A stretch of DNA of 30,416 bases from Smittium culicis (GCA_001970855.1 LSSN01004558.1:1-30416), one strand, 5' to 3'; counted from the first letter of the stretch, positions 1 to 11,200 are shown. A program made the numbers and translations. Notes: generated by a model from the sequence alone, not told the origin.

Positions 1-750
1 CGAGTCCCAAGAGAAGAATTTTCCAGAGAGGTCTTTTTGGAGGCGGAGGGAGGTGTTGGCGATGACGGAGCCGGGGACTTTGGGGTCGAGGAGTTTATTA
101 GTTTCGTGCAATTCGACAAACTTGGCGAGATCTTGTGGTTTCATAGCATCGCCAGAGGCTCTAATAGTGGTCTGCATGTTGGTGTCAACGACGCCGGGAC
201 GCAGGGCGAGGAAAGTGACAGCGGGCTCTTCAATGGCCAAGCATGAAGTGAGCATGTTTAGGGCGGCCTTAGAGTTGCAGTAGGCGCCCCAGGAGTAGTA
301 GGCGTTTGTGGCAGCACCCGAACTGATATTGATGACTCTGCCCTCGGTTTTGGTCAAGTATGGCAATGCTTTCTGGGTGAGATATAGGAGAGAGAAGAAA
401 TTGATGTCGAAATGGCGCATGTGGTCTTGTTTTGAGATTTCAGAGAGCTTCTTCAATGGATCCAAAGTGCCGGCGTTGTTGACTAAGGCGTCGATTCTGC
501 CAAACTTTTGGATCGAGTATTCTACATACTTATCGCAGGACTCATTGCTGGTAATATCGCCAACAAAATACTCGAGCTTTGCGGAGTCGCTGATCTTGGA
601 GCACTCAACAGACAAATCCTCCAGTTCCTTAGCGTTACGGGCAAAGCCTACTACGTTGGCACCCTGCTTTATCAATTCGATACAAGTTGCACGGCCTATA
701 CCTCTGGAGGCACCAGTTACTAAAACTACCTTTTGTGCAGCGACAGACAT
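1..750 (-). CDS. Short-chain dehydrogenase/reductase, Irc24-like; 3' end cut off by window edge
   Basis: An NAD(P)H-dependent oxidoreductase of the classical SDR fold, probably cytosolic. The reading frame starts at the ATG complementary to 748-750 and stays open for 250 codons to the left edge, so the last few residues and the stop are missing. Visible motifs are the cofactor loop TGASRGIG (residues 12-19), NNAG (91-94), the catalytic serine region NISSG (141-145) and the Y157-x3-K161 pair in SWGAYCNSK. The region PGVVDTNMQ (185-193), the downstream NKLLD stretch and the end GKFFSWD resemble yeast Irc24/YIR035C (benzil reductase-like), whose usual length is about 260. No intron is present. 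Third codon positions are much richer in G and C than in the other genes here. The physiological substrate cannot be told from sequence. It is divergent from the sterol transporter 2.8 kb away. Confidence 0.93.
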   Translation of the reverse strand, partial: MSVAAQKVVLVTGASRGIGRATCIELIKQGANVVGFARNAKELEDLSVECSKISDSAKLEYFVGDITSNESCDKYVEYSIQKFGRIDALVNNAGTLDPLKKLSEISKQDHMRHFDINFFSLLYLTQKALPYLTKTEGRVINISSGAATNAYYSWGAYCNSKAALNMLTSCLAIEEPAVTFLALRPGVVDTNMQTTIRASGDAMKPQDLAKFVELHETNKLLDPKVPGSVIANTSLRLQKDLSGKFFSWDS

Positions 751-866
751 TTTATTATGAATTCTTTTAATACTAAAAATGATTAAAAAATGAAGCAGGT
801 AGCTTTATTTAGAAGCAAGATAAAAGGCTTCTAATGTATACAAAACTATATCTTTGCTAACCAGTC

Positions 867-1073
867 TTAATTTAGCCATTCAGGGAGTCAACACTCACAA
901 GCACATTTAAAAACCATAGTTTGAAGAGCAAAGTGATAATTATATATTATTGGATAAATAAAAATTTCCATCCAATAGCTAGCTGTGATTTTATATTAAT
1001 TTACATTGTTGTTATATGGTTGGATGGTTTTGGTAGTTGAAATAAAGCAAACTGCCCCTGAAAAGAGTATTAA
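867..1073 (-). repeat. Copy A of a ~200-bp TTAA-flanked inverted-end repeat (MITE-like)
   Basis: TTAA lies at both borders (867-870 and 1070-1073), 207 bp in all. Read inward from the right border the element begins TTAATACTCTTTTCAGGGGC and continues into CAAAACCATCCAACC, which matches copy B nearly base for base and the left ends of copies C and D more loosely. Read inward from the left border it has CATTCAGGGAGTCAACACTC, which resembles the TCCAACACTC end of copies C, D and E. Copy A is therefore inverted relative to C, D and E. It has no coding capacity. Confidence 0.65.
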
Positions 1074-1318
1074 GTCGAAAAGCGTAAATAATTAGCGAAT
1101 ATGGTGAAAAGATCTCGAATCTAGTCGCGATGTTTGGCCATTCAGAAACGAGATATCGCATTATTTTGCGGTTAAGGCAATGTTAATTGGAACTACTATA
1201 TCAGCGCGTGTAAAAAACAAAAGCTGGACTAAGGCATATAAACGAGTCTAGATACCCCCATATTATGATCAAACTTTTCAACATCGTTTTCAAGTTCTAG
1301 TTCTTCTGATATCCTAAT

Positions 1319-1336
1319 CCTTGTCCTTGTCCTTGT
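1319..1336 (+). repeat. Tandem hexamer (CCTTGT)3
   Basis: Three perfect CCTTGT units in a row, followed by the degenerate CTTTG. It is a short microsatellite with no visible function. Confidence 0.8.
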
Positions 1337-1592
1337 CTTTGCCCTAGCTTTAAAAACATTCTTACCTTTGAGAAATCAAACAATAATAAAATACTCGAGC
1401 CTGGTTCATTGCATTTGGTACCATTTTCTTGTGAAACTTACAATTAACCTAAAAAGAGGGAAAAAAAAGCAAGATGGATATTGGGCAAGTTCATAGATTG
1501 CCAGCTTTTTTAAATTCTGATTACTATTACTTTTTTTTTTGCCAATTAAATTAACAATAGCAGCTGAAACTCGATAAAAATAATGGCTGCGT

Positions 1593-1793
1593 TTTAGCCC
1601 TTTCAGAGGCGAATGCTGTCGCACGCATCTAAAATTAGTAGTTGGATAAACAAATTTAAAGCTATTACTTATTGAACACGTAAAATTCAAGTTGCAATAG
1701 TTATTTATATATCGATATTTTAATTGTAAATATGTTAATTGGTTGGATGGTTTGGGCAGATAAAAAAATACCAAAAGCCCCTGAAAGGGTTAA
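1593..1793 (-). repeat. Copy B of the ~200-bp inverted-end repeat
   Basis: A 201-bp element. The left border reads TTTAGCCCTTTCAGAGGC; the right border, read inward, is TTAACCCTTTCAGGGGC, so the two ends are near-perfect inverted repeats over about 13 bases. The right end then shares CCCAAACCATCCAACCA with copy A. The order of features shows the same orientation as copy A. The target tetranucleotide is intact (TTAA) on the right and TTTA on the left. It has no coding capacity. Confidence 0.7.
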
Positions 1794-2923
1794 AGTGTAT
1801 ATGTTCAGTTAATAAAAGTGTATGCTGAATACCTGGATATACTTGCTTTGACTCGGATCTATTGCACTACAACTGAGTTATTTTTATTCAGCAAATGTGT
1901 TGTATGACAGTTTAATTGTTTGCAATCAATAACAACAGAGAGACTGCGCTTGGCTTTGCGATACTCACGTCCACAGTCTAGTCTCAATAAAAATGCTAGC
2001 TGAATTGCACAAGGGTAGCTACGATAAAAGTACAAAATGGAGTCGGTGTTTAAAGAGAGAAATGCCTTGAATTAGCGAGGCATACTTGGCATGGCCGCAT
2101 ATTGGCAGGATTATCAACGAGAATGAGGGGGGGGAGATAGAGTGTTTTGATAGCCACAAGAAATCATACACTTTAAATGGGGTCATAGATAACAATCCAA
2201 ATTCGAGAATCAGTAGAGTAGATGAATGAGCTTAGTTTTACTAGTGTAAAAGAGCGATGTCTAGATTAGCAGTACAAATCAACGCTAAAAGTTAATTAGC
2301 AAAAATTAATAATATCGTGATTACACGAGTAAATAAAGAGTACGCCTGTATTGCCGAACACAAGAAATAAATCAAGATTTATGCGGCTGTGAGCAGGCAT
2401 ATAAAGAACTGTGAATGTCATTAGATTTGGCGGCTAATATATAAAATAAGTAAACAAGCATATAAATTTATGTAAAGCCTATGATTAATGCCGCCACCCA
2501 TGTGAATCATTTAGGTTCAAATTAGAGGCAATACAGATAACAGCAACAGCAAAACAAAAAAAATAAAAGAAGGCGGCGGAAGTGACAATCCTTATTAGCT
2601 CACCTAGTTTTTTTTTTGGTTGCTTCGTACATTTTTTATTTTTTCAATTGATGATTCACAGGTTTTTGTCTATCCATTTCTGTACTGCACTTATAAGTAC
2701 CTTGGTTTCGCAGCTTCAGAAACTTGAACTCGATGATCAAAACTCAAACCCCGATACTTACCGGCATTTTATTCTGGTCTATAATGCCGCGAAGTGGATA
2801 TGCATGGGTTAAAAAAGGAAACAAATCGTTCGAGAGCGAAGAGCCAAGAGACAGAAATCAGGCCAAGGTTTTTGATAGCTCGGCATTTCTGCAGAAAGTA
2901 TCGGCACAGGAAAATTAGCATTG

Positions 2924-3120
2924 TTAAACCTTTCACAGGGTGTACAATATTTTTGATCTACAAAATAAGGCAAATTAGATTCAATAAAAATAATAATATT
3001 TCGAGACACGTATAATTATTGGTATGTTGTAAAATAACTCCAAGCAATAAATTTAAAAATAAACTATAGGCGAATCAATAAACTCTTGTATTTTAAGAGT
3101 GTTGGCCGGGAAAGGATTAA
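2924..3120 (+). repeat. Copy C of the ~200-bp inverted-end repeat
   Basis: TTAA lies at both borders (2924-2927 and 3117-3120), 197 bp in all. The left end TTAAACCTTTCACAGGGTG is followed by TTTTTGATCTACAAAATA, matching copy D (TTTTTGATTTACCAATTA). The right end read inward, TTAATCCTTTCCCGGCCAAC followed by ACTCTT, is almost identical to copy D. It has no coding capacity, and two short open frames that cross it are chance. Confidence 0.75.
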
Positions 3121-3483
3121 AGCGGTTGGTTTGTGGCTGCAGAAATCGCGGCTAGAAAAATTGCCACTACTCTCATACATCCGCCATAGATTCCGCTGCA
3201 AATAAATCCTATTTATTTCTTTAAACAATTTGGCTCAAAGTGTAGATTATTTGCGCTGAAATTAAACCGTAATCTTTGTATCAGCTTTTTTACTACGGTG
3301 ATTGGTAGCCTACCAGCGCCCTGCGCGCTTAGAAATTGCAACCATAAGTACGCTGATTTGCGCATCTACAACTTAGAAGTGCTTGTATTATTAATATCAG
3401 TTTATTTGGCCAAAGTTCCTATGAATTTTGCTTAATTTTTTTTCTTTTCCCACATTTGCGCTCACGTTTTTTTTTTCTCAAAG

Positions 3484-3490
3484 TATATAA
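3484..3490 (+). promoter_or_regulatory. Probable TATA box of the LAM gene
   Basis: TATATAA lies 99 bp upstream of the LAM start codon and is followed by a pyrimidine-rich leader (CTTTCTTTCTTCT). This is a usual fungal core-promoter arrangement. The transcription start itself is not visible. Confidence 0.5.
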
Positions 3491-3588
3491 CCGCCTCAAT
3501 TCCTTTCTTTCTTCTAGGTCTATATAGATCACATATTCTTTCGTACCATAGAAGAGACCCTCTTGTCTTTCTTAATTCTCTTTATAGC

Positions 3589-6018
3589 ATGGATAGTAGT
3601 TATATTATGTTTAAAGCCGACGACGGCGATACTAAAAAGTCCCTAAGAAAGACCCATAATCGCACTGGAAGCTTGATAGGCTCATTCAACTCTGAAATTA
3701 AAAAAAAAGTCTCCAACCTCATAAGCACCTCTGGAATAACCGCAAGCATCTCTGCCTCCAAAAAAAAAAACTTGTCTGACTCCAGAAGCTCCACCCCCGA
3801 AATCTCCCGCTGCAATAGCTCCCAAGATTTTACCCAACTCGCAAATTATTCCGATTTCAAAAACGCTAACTTCAACGGCTCAAGCGAGTCCATTTCTCGT
3901 GTTAACATTGATCCTCATTCCCACCCACATCACACTGTCCAACTATCCCCACGAAAGAAAACTCCCGTATCCTCCAAGTTTTATTATTCTGACCCTGAAG
4001 AAGTACAAGGCTCTTACAAATGCAGCCTCTTCGACAATAGAGTTTATAATGGTTTACTCTCACTTTCAAAAAATAAAATTTTATTCATATCTAAAACTAA
4101 CGACTTTGAAACTAAACTTATTATTCCCATAAAAGATATTGTTTCTGTAGACAAGTACTCTACCTCCTACTCCACAAGCTCTCTAATAATCTCAACCGCC
4201 TCTTCAAACTACACCTTTTATAACTTTGAAAACTTTAACTCAGCCTATGACCTGATTTTTTCCCACTATCGCTCAAAAAATATCAGAAAAGTCAAAAATT
4301 TAAACGCTTTCGCAAGTTCTCAATCCAATAAAAATATCCCTGAATTCAAATTAGATGTTACCAAATCAAATTCAGCCGCCGATCCTTCTGTTTCCGCTTC
4401 CACATTCACAAGCGCAAAAACCTTCTCTATAACTAAAGATAAATTGCACACGCTCCCAACAGTTATAATAGAAAAGAAACATATACCTACCTCCAAAATC
4501 ATTGAATATAAAAATCCTAGCTACTCGTCAAAACCCACAGATAAAATTGACTCTACCCTAATACCCCCAAAACATATTCCTAAATCTCAAACGATTAATA
4601 ACGTTATCCCAACACTACACGACACTCCAATCAAAGTTAATCAGAATCTTACTGACGCTCAAAATGAGTCCGAGTTTATCCCAAAACGCCCCATATACCC
4701 TCCTAGAGCTTCCACAAGAAAAAATTTCGACTACTCTGAAATCATTCACCACCCAAACTCTTTACTCGAATCTACTGTTGACATTCCTCTCCCAATAGCC
4801 GCAAGATTGATATTTTTTGGCCTCCCTTTCCCAACAGATTCTTACTCTAAATACCTAAATATGACCAATCAGGAAATCTCAGAGCTAGCCGAGTTCAGAC
4901 AAAAAAACATGGCTGCTGAAGGCTTATTCGATATTTCTATTGACAAGTGGAAAAATGGCATCCCTAATGCCAATGACCAACTTAGCGTAAAGTATATTAG
5001 ACCTCTTAACCTCGCAATCGGCCCAAAACAAACAAGGACAAACGAAGATTGGTCCATAAAACAAATTGATTTTGAAAATTTCATTGTTTTGGAATGCAGT
5101 GTTGTCACGCCAGACGTGCCCGCTGGAAACTCATTCGTTGTCAAGGTTTTATACTCCTTGGAAAGAGTGGATAACAGCGTCGGCGAAACATCAACCCTCT
5201 TCAAGGCCAGTTTCTTGGTCGAATGGAGCAAAAAATCTTGGCTCAAATCTAAAATCGAAGGCGGAGTATCGTCTGGTTTGAAATCTAATTGTGAGCTAGC
5301 AATTAAAAACATTAGGACCTGGGAGAAACAAAACCTTAATAGAATATTGGTAAATAAAAAATCTAACCCTGAAGCATCTAGTATTCCTAAAAACACTCAC
5401 CCACTACCAGTGCCACATGATTATGCTGCTAATCAACGATCAAGAAGCAGCAAAAATATTAACGCTACTAATAATACTATTAACGAAAGCAATTCTAATG
5501 AAAATCAAGGAAAGAAGGTATCATTTGCTGGCAAGCCCAGCTCTTCACTAGATTACCAACTCACTGATGAGATTCCTGGCAATGGAATTGAAAGAGCTAT
5601 AGTCAATCTATTCAAACTATGCTCCTTTATTCCAAATAAACTATTTGGAAATGCCACTTCAAAATCTAAGAAAATCAGTCAGTTATTTTCTTTGGGGCTA
5701 ATTGTACTAGCCGCTTACACTTTCACAGCAATATACCTTGACTACAGATGGAATTTCCTTATCGAGTTTCTCATAGACATATTCTCGCTATCAATTTACG
5801 CTACTCTATACATCCTAAAAAAAGCGTTATTCCTACCATCAAAACTTTCTTCAGCTGTTTTTGGCGCAGGATCGCCAAATAATAATCTAGGCTTCTCTGA
5901 AGCTATCAATGATGATACCCTACGACAACTCCAGCTAGAACTTAGCGAGATCAACTCGAAGCTCGAAAGAACTACTGATCTGCTCGCGCAAATAGTTGAA
6001 CAAGTCTTGCTACAATAA
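3589..6018 (+). CDS. LAM-family sterol transfer protein (GRAM + VASt domains, ER-anchored)
   Basis: A predicted 809-residue lipid transfer protein that moves sterol between the ER and another membrane at contact sites, as yeast Lam/Ltc proteins do. The order is: a basic, Ser-rich N-terminal tail (1-125); a GRAM domain (about 131-230, starting FYYSDPEE and ending FSHYRS); a Ser/Pro/Lys-rich linker; a VASt (StART-like) domain (about 385-585, including LPFPTDSYSKY and the closing NIRTWEKQNLNR); a second Ser/Asn-rich linker; two hydrophobic stretches (about 697-717 and 723-745) serving as membrane anchor; and a C-terminal coiled coil (about 776-806, LRQLQLELSEINSKLERT). One GRAM and one VASt is the Lam5/Lam6 layout rather than the double-VASt Lam2/Lam4 layout; yeast Lam6 is about 690 residues. 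It is a single exon. The start is the first ATG after the TATA box; a second ATG at codon 7 is possible. Which contact site it serves cannot be told. Confidence 0.92.
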   Translation: MDSSYIMFKADDGDTKKSLRKTHNRTGSLIGSFNSEIKKKVSNLISTSGITASISASKKKNLSDSRSSTPEISRCNSSQDFTQLANYSDFKNANFNGSSESISRVNIDPHSHPHHTVQLSPRKKTPVSSKFYYSDPEEVQGSYKCSLFDNRVYNGLLSLSKNKILFISKTNDFETKLIIPIKDIVSVDKYSTSYSTSSLIISTASSNYTFYNFENFNSAYDLIFSHYRSKNIRKVKNLNAFASSQSNKNIPEFKLDVTKSNSAADPSVSASTFTSAKTFSITKDKLHTLPTVIIEKKHIPTSKIIEYKNPSYSSKPTDKIDSTLIPPKHIPKSQTINNVIPTLHDTPIKVNQNLTDAQNESEFIPKRPIYPPRASTRKNFDYSEIIHHPNSLLESTVDIPLPIAARLIFFGLPFPTDSYSKYLNMTNQEISELAEFRQKNMAAEGLFDISIDKWKNGIPNANDQLSVKYIRPLNLAIGPKQTRTNEDWSIKQIDFENFIVLECSVVTPDVPAGNSFVVKVLYSLERVDNSVGETSTLFKASFLVEWSKKSWLKSKIEGGVSSGLKSNCELAIKNIRTWEKQNLNRILVNKKSNPEASSIPKNTHPLPVPHDYAANQRSRSSKNINATNNTINESNSNENQGKKVSFAGKPSSSLDYQLTDEIPGNGIERAIVNLFKLCSFIPNKLFGNATSKSKKISQLFSLGLIVLAAYTFTAIYLDYRWNFLIEFLIDIFSLSIYATLYILKKALFLPSKLSSAVFGAGSPNNNLGFSEAINDDTLRQLQLELSEINSKLERTTDLLAQIVEQVLLQ

Positions 6019-8285
6019 TCACTCGCAACCCCCCACCCCTTCTCCACTTCATTTTTTTTTGTTTTTAAAATTAAAACATTATACTTTATTAGACTATTTT
6101 ATTTATTTAATTTTAGTTTTATAATCAAATAAGCTTTTAGTTTTTCTCTGGTTATATCTTTATTACATCAATTTAATGGAGTTTATCCTTTATCGTGATG
6201 GATAATTTGTTGATCTTTTTATTTCATAGATTATATTATTATAATTTTGTTTATGGTAAGTATTCGCAGGGTAAAAAAAATAAAAAACGAAACGAAAGGA
6301 AAAAAAAGAAATAAATTTTTAATGTTGTAAATATTTCAAGATATCAAAACAAGCTAAACATCTAGATACCTATAAAAAAAAAAAGATCTTCAAAGGCGTT
6401 CAAAATTTCTAGTTAAAAAATAATAAATTTTTTTTTTTTTATAATGGATAAATTGAAGACTTGTGAAATAAAGTGAGAAAAGATGAGATTCAGTTTCAAT
6501 AGACTTTGTGAAAATTCACCCCGATAACCAGAATACGCGCAACGAAGTCTCATTTAGGAACTGGTTTTGAATTATAGCAAGAGGAAAATATATATTGGAG
6601 CAGTGACTATTACTATTATTATTTTTTTTTTTGAGGAGGGGCGATTATTATTATTATTATTATTATTATTATTTCGTGAGGGACGAGTGGTAAGTACATT
6701 AAATAAAACGTATTTTATGAGTGTAATGCTGTATCAAAACCGGTACTGACATCGTGACTTGTATTTTTTTATTGCTAAGAGGTGGAATGCTCAAATAAAC
6801 AATAATATTGTTGTTGAAAATGCAGTTTGGGCAATATTAACGATACAACATCATCCAAAAGCCTGCTTGTTTTGTGTAAATATATTTATATATATTGTCT
6901 ATTTGATAAAGTTTATGTGAATATATATATATTGGAGCTGAAAAGTCAAAATTATGAATTTTTTTTAAAATATTTATATATATATATATTTTGCTATTGT
7001 ATCATTTATAAAAGATTTATACTTATTATTTGAGGCTGATGATAAAGCATTTAATTTTTTTTTTCTCTTTTTCACTTTCTTTTATATAAGAAAAGTCGGT
7101 ATGATATGTCTATTGTTATGGAGATAATCGTGAAACAGCAAGAAAAAAAAAATTAAGAGTTGTTAGTTAAATCATTCTTTAAGTATTGCTCTTCAATCAT
7201 AAGCTTGTTAAAATACACAAGAGGAGTTTTGATCCTGTTATTTATTCTTTTTATTTTTTATAAAGTTAATTTTAAATAATAACGTGACTATAACATATAT
7301 ATATATTTTTTTTACACTCTTAATACTTGCACTATAGTTATTTTATTTTATTTTTTGGATGGAGAATCTTTGGAATTAGGGTCAGGTGGAAGTGTGAAGC
7401 CATTTTAATGTATCTGTTGTATATAATATAAATTAAATTTGGGCTTTAAAAAATTGGGTCAGGAAAAATGGGATTGCACAGTACTTATTATGATGAGGTT
7501 GGTTATACTAGTGCAAATAATAAATAAATCGAATTAAACTTTCAATACGGGTGTGAGAGTGCTTTAAAGAGCTACGGAGTACCGCTTAATTATATTTTGC
7601 TTGGCAAGGAAAAAATACTTTATAATACAAATATTTTTTAGCTAACAAATGTGTCGAAAATAATGATATTCAGATAACTTTTAATTGTTTATTAGAATTA
7701 CTTGAAAATAAATCAGCTGAGTTATGTAATTTTGTAGAGCCTATTTGATAAAATAAAAGTATAATTATTCTATTGAAATTACTGAATATTCGCTTTATTT
7801 TCTCCATTTCGGAAATTATTAAATATGTGAAACTTTTATTATTCTTTTCGAATGTTTTATAGAAAGTTAGATTTTATTGGCAAATTCAAAAACCAGCTTT
7901 TATTTTATTGCTACTCCTTCATTTCTCTCTAATACTTCTCGTTCTCCCAAATAATCTTCTTATATCCTAATATCTTGTATTTTTTTACCCATTTTATTAT
8001 ATTTCCAATAATCTGTTTAGACTTCCCTTGAATACTCAATCTTGAAAGCGCTTGAATTTCAGGTTATCTTTTGGCCTTACTGCCACATACTAAAAAGTTT
8101 ACTTAATTTTTTTCTCTCTCTAAAATCATCAGGTCATTTCTTTTAAATACTTTTCGCATATACACTCTTTCTCTAATCCTTATTGCTTAACAAAAGTTTA
8201 TGTATTTTATCCCATAATAACACTATAAATCAATTATACTACTCTGCCTAACAACAAATTAAAGATTTTTTATTAAATTTAAGAA
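6019..8285. other. 2.3-kb AT-rich intergenic region
   Basis: It lies between two genes on the same strand. It contains long A and T runs, several (TA)n tracts (near 6920 and 6974) and an (ATT)10 microsatellite. Open frames at 6567-6749 and 6827-7033 are low-complexity translations of these repeats. The last ~300 bp before 8286 are T/C-rich, as expected of a promoter and leader. No RNA gene was recognised. Confidence 0.7.
6644..6673 (+). repeat. (ATT)10 trinucleotide microsatellite
   Basis: Ten perfect ATT units, preceded at 6606-6632 by a shorter imperfect TATTACTATTATT tract and a T run. It is probably length-variable between isolates. Confidence 0.9.
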
Positions 8286-11200
8286 ATGTCTTTAAATGCT
8301 ACAAAGAAAGCTATTTCAGAAGATTTTCTCCATTTTTACGATGATGGTATATCCTTAGAAAGAAACAGCACAACCACAAGCTTACAGAAAGATCATATAT
8401 CTGAACTACAAATAGAGGAATCTGTCCGTTTGGCCCAAAGTTTACTAAATGATAGTCATTTCGACCTAAATTTTCCTGATTTTGTCGCTCCTTTGACTCC
8501 AAATTCTACTCATCCATATTACGGCGACGTAAAAAAGAAGTACGACCCGCTTAACTTATACCTCTACGAACATGACCAAATTCAAAGCTTCGATCTCCCC
8601 TACAGCACCCCATTAAAAATGCCTTCAATCGCAAATACTATCCCTATCATTTCTAAAAATATTAGTGAAACTAGCTCCAACATTTCCCTGCAAGGTTACC
8701 CGAAATTCTCTGAAATCCAATCTAAATTCCTTATAGCTGTAGAAACCGGTTCTACAAGCGTCGTTAAGAAAATGATTTTAATCGCAAAAGAAAATTTTAA
8801 CAACGCAGATAAACTAATATCTTTCCAATCGGGAATAAATAAAGTAACCCCACTAATGCTTGCAACCACTAAAGGTCACGCCAGAGTTGTTTCTGAGTTG
8901 CTTATTGCAGGCGCCCCAGTAGACAGCCTTGATTCCGAAAATGAATCCGCTTTACTAAAAGCTTCCTATCTAGGTAACTTGGAAATAGTCTCGGTTCTTT
9001 TAAAGCATCATGCAAACCCCTCTTTCTCCGATAAAGATGGTTGGACTTCCCTCCATAATGCTGCCAGCTTTGGTCATCTCGACATAGTTAAACTACTAGC
9101 CAAAAATAAAAACGTCGATATTTCTGCTCAAAGCTTACAAGGACATACGCCTCTAAGTAAATAAAAAAAAATTTTTATATCCCTTATTATACACCCTCTC
9201 TCCTCCACCTCCTCTTTACTTTCCATTATATATTTGCGTTTATCGGATTTTCACCCTTGTGCATACATTAATTTTTTTTTTTTTGCTAATTTTGTTATAT
9301 ATTTATTAAATTTAGTGAACGCCGCATCCAAAGGTCACACCAAAGTCGCTGATTTTTTGCTAAAAACTGGTAAAGCCAAGGTTGTTTTAAAAAATAAATT
9401 CGGAGAAAACGCCTATGACATAGCTGCTGCTGGAATGTTCGTTGACCTTTGCTTCTTAATAGAAGAGGCAGAAAGATTAAACTGGCTTAAAAAACAAGCC
9501 ACAAGTAAGCCCATAATTTATTCTCCCCCCATATTTTAAATTTATACTGAGTTCCGCTCTTATTATACTCGAATTTATCTCCAATAATTATTTTTTATCC
9601 TTTATAAAACTTTTTCTATTTCTTCTTTCCTAATCGTGCACATCCAATTTTCAACATACAGCATAACTCAAATTTCTGCTTTGACCTTTATTCTTATAAA
9701 TAATTCTTTTTTTATTGTTTATCGCTTATCTAGGCATGGTTAAAGAGCCATGGGACCCTTTAAAGGCTCACACTTCTCACCTTATTGTCATCCATGAGAA
9801 TGAAAGAAGTAAGGGTCATTTCTCCAAGGTTTTGGATGAAGACATCACAAATCACCTCTCTTCAGTTTCTGCTGCTTTTTACCACCCTATATCGGTATTC
9901 CTAGGCTTCAAATCCAATAATAACACAACATCAGAAGAAAATAACACCATAAACTCTGAAAGTAAGTTGAGTAGAATAAGGTACCCAAAAGATTTTTCAG
10001 CTTTTAATTTAATATCTGGTATTGATCCACCACGATGGTCAAACATAATTGGTGAACCTTGCACTCCCGATCAAGTCACTTTGCCACACTTAGAAGAAAG
10101 CGAAAGTTCATCTAACTCGTGGTTCTGGCTAACTGATTGGTGTCTGCTATCGAAAAGTCAATATACAAGGTCGCCTGGAATTGAAAATAACGTGTCAAAC
10201 AATAACGAAGGGTGGAAATACTGCAAAAGCGGTTTCAATTACGCTAACGGAAACTGGAAGGACTCACTAGACGAAATATACCTCAATGATTTCGATGATA
10301 TGTCCCTAGACATTAGCTGTGTCAGGAGGCGAAAATGGGTTCGAATTATGAGACGCCAGATTGATCTATCCAGCTTTGAACACCACAAAACCAAATCTTT
10401 AAATAATAATAACCAAGACTCGCCACTTAACGAATTTAAAAGGAAGTCATTTGAGTCTATACCTGCAGCAAATACTCATTTATATAACCCGTCTCAAAGC
10501 CACACACCTGGTAGCCCATCTTACGAGTATCCGAGCTCAAACTTGGATAAGTCTTCATCAAGCGAATTTAAATCTGCTTTAGACAACTCGTCTGATAGTT
10601 CGTTTTCATCAAATTATAGCGATGTTAATGATAAAAATATAAACATCTATCATTTTGACAACCAAAGTAGTCAAGAGCCAATCTTGAGCAGTACAAAAAT
10701 TTCTATAAATTCGCCTATTAAAGATGCTCATATTGACGATGTTCCTAACTCTGTTGAAAATAGCTCAAATGTAATTATTTCCAGAAATGTAAAAAATACT
10801 AAACAATCAAACCCAAATAGGCTCATTGAAGACATTAGCGCTAATGACCAAATGTTGAATGAAGAGTTAGACGATTCTGTCAGTGCTATAGGAAGCAATG
10901 CTTCTGATATTTCAAAATTATCCAATAAATCTCGTGTTTATGAACATAATTCATCAAATAATCCAATAGAAGCCCAAAAACCCACATCATCTACCGAAAA
11001 AGTTTCTAAACCCCGGAATTTGTTATCAGGAGATAATGTTTCAGCTAATTCTTCGAGTGTAAAGTTTTCAATGTCCGTAGATTCTCCTCAATTGCCTAAT
11101 AACTCTCTTTCTGAGTACTCAGATTCCAATAGCAGATCCAACAAAAATCTCAGCTTCAAACAAATTCTCGCCCAGGATTTAAAGCATATCGAATATAAAT

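Larger units (their letters stand above)
751..3588. other. 2.8-kb divergent intergenic region between the SDR and LAM genes
   Basis: No convincing gene was found on either strand. The open frames here (for example 1406-1774 minus and 2582-2918 plus) have no ATG-supported conserved domain and are rich in Phe, Leu and Ile from T-runs. The region holds three copies of the ~200-bp inverted-end repeat, listed separately, a CCTTGT tandem triplet, and a G8 run at 2127-2134. The part at 3120-3400 is less AT-rich than the window average and contains the sequence nearest the LAM promoter. Confidence 0.75.

Noticed and set aside
1133..1350. Possible sixth repeat copy starting TTTGGCCATTCAG, like the left end of copy A
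   Set aside because: Only about ten bases match, and no matching partner end with CCCTGAAAGG-like sequence is found 200 bp away.
1406..1774. 122-residue open frame on the minus strand
   Set aside because: It has no conserved domain, spans repeat copy B, and its composition reflects A/T runs.
2582..2918. Overlapping plus-strand open frames of 64-76 residues
   Set aside because: There is no recognisable domain, the start context is poor, and the frame begins in a T-run that gives SFFFGCFVHFLFF. It was not supported as a gene.
4869..5396. 175-residue antisense open frame inside the LAM gene
   Set aside because: It is a shadow of the VASt coding region, with no domain of its own.
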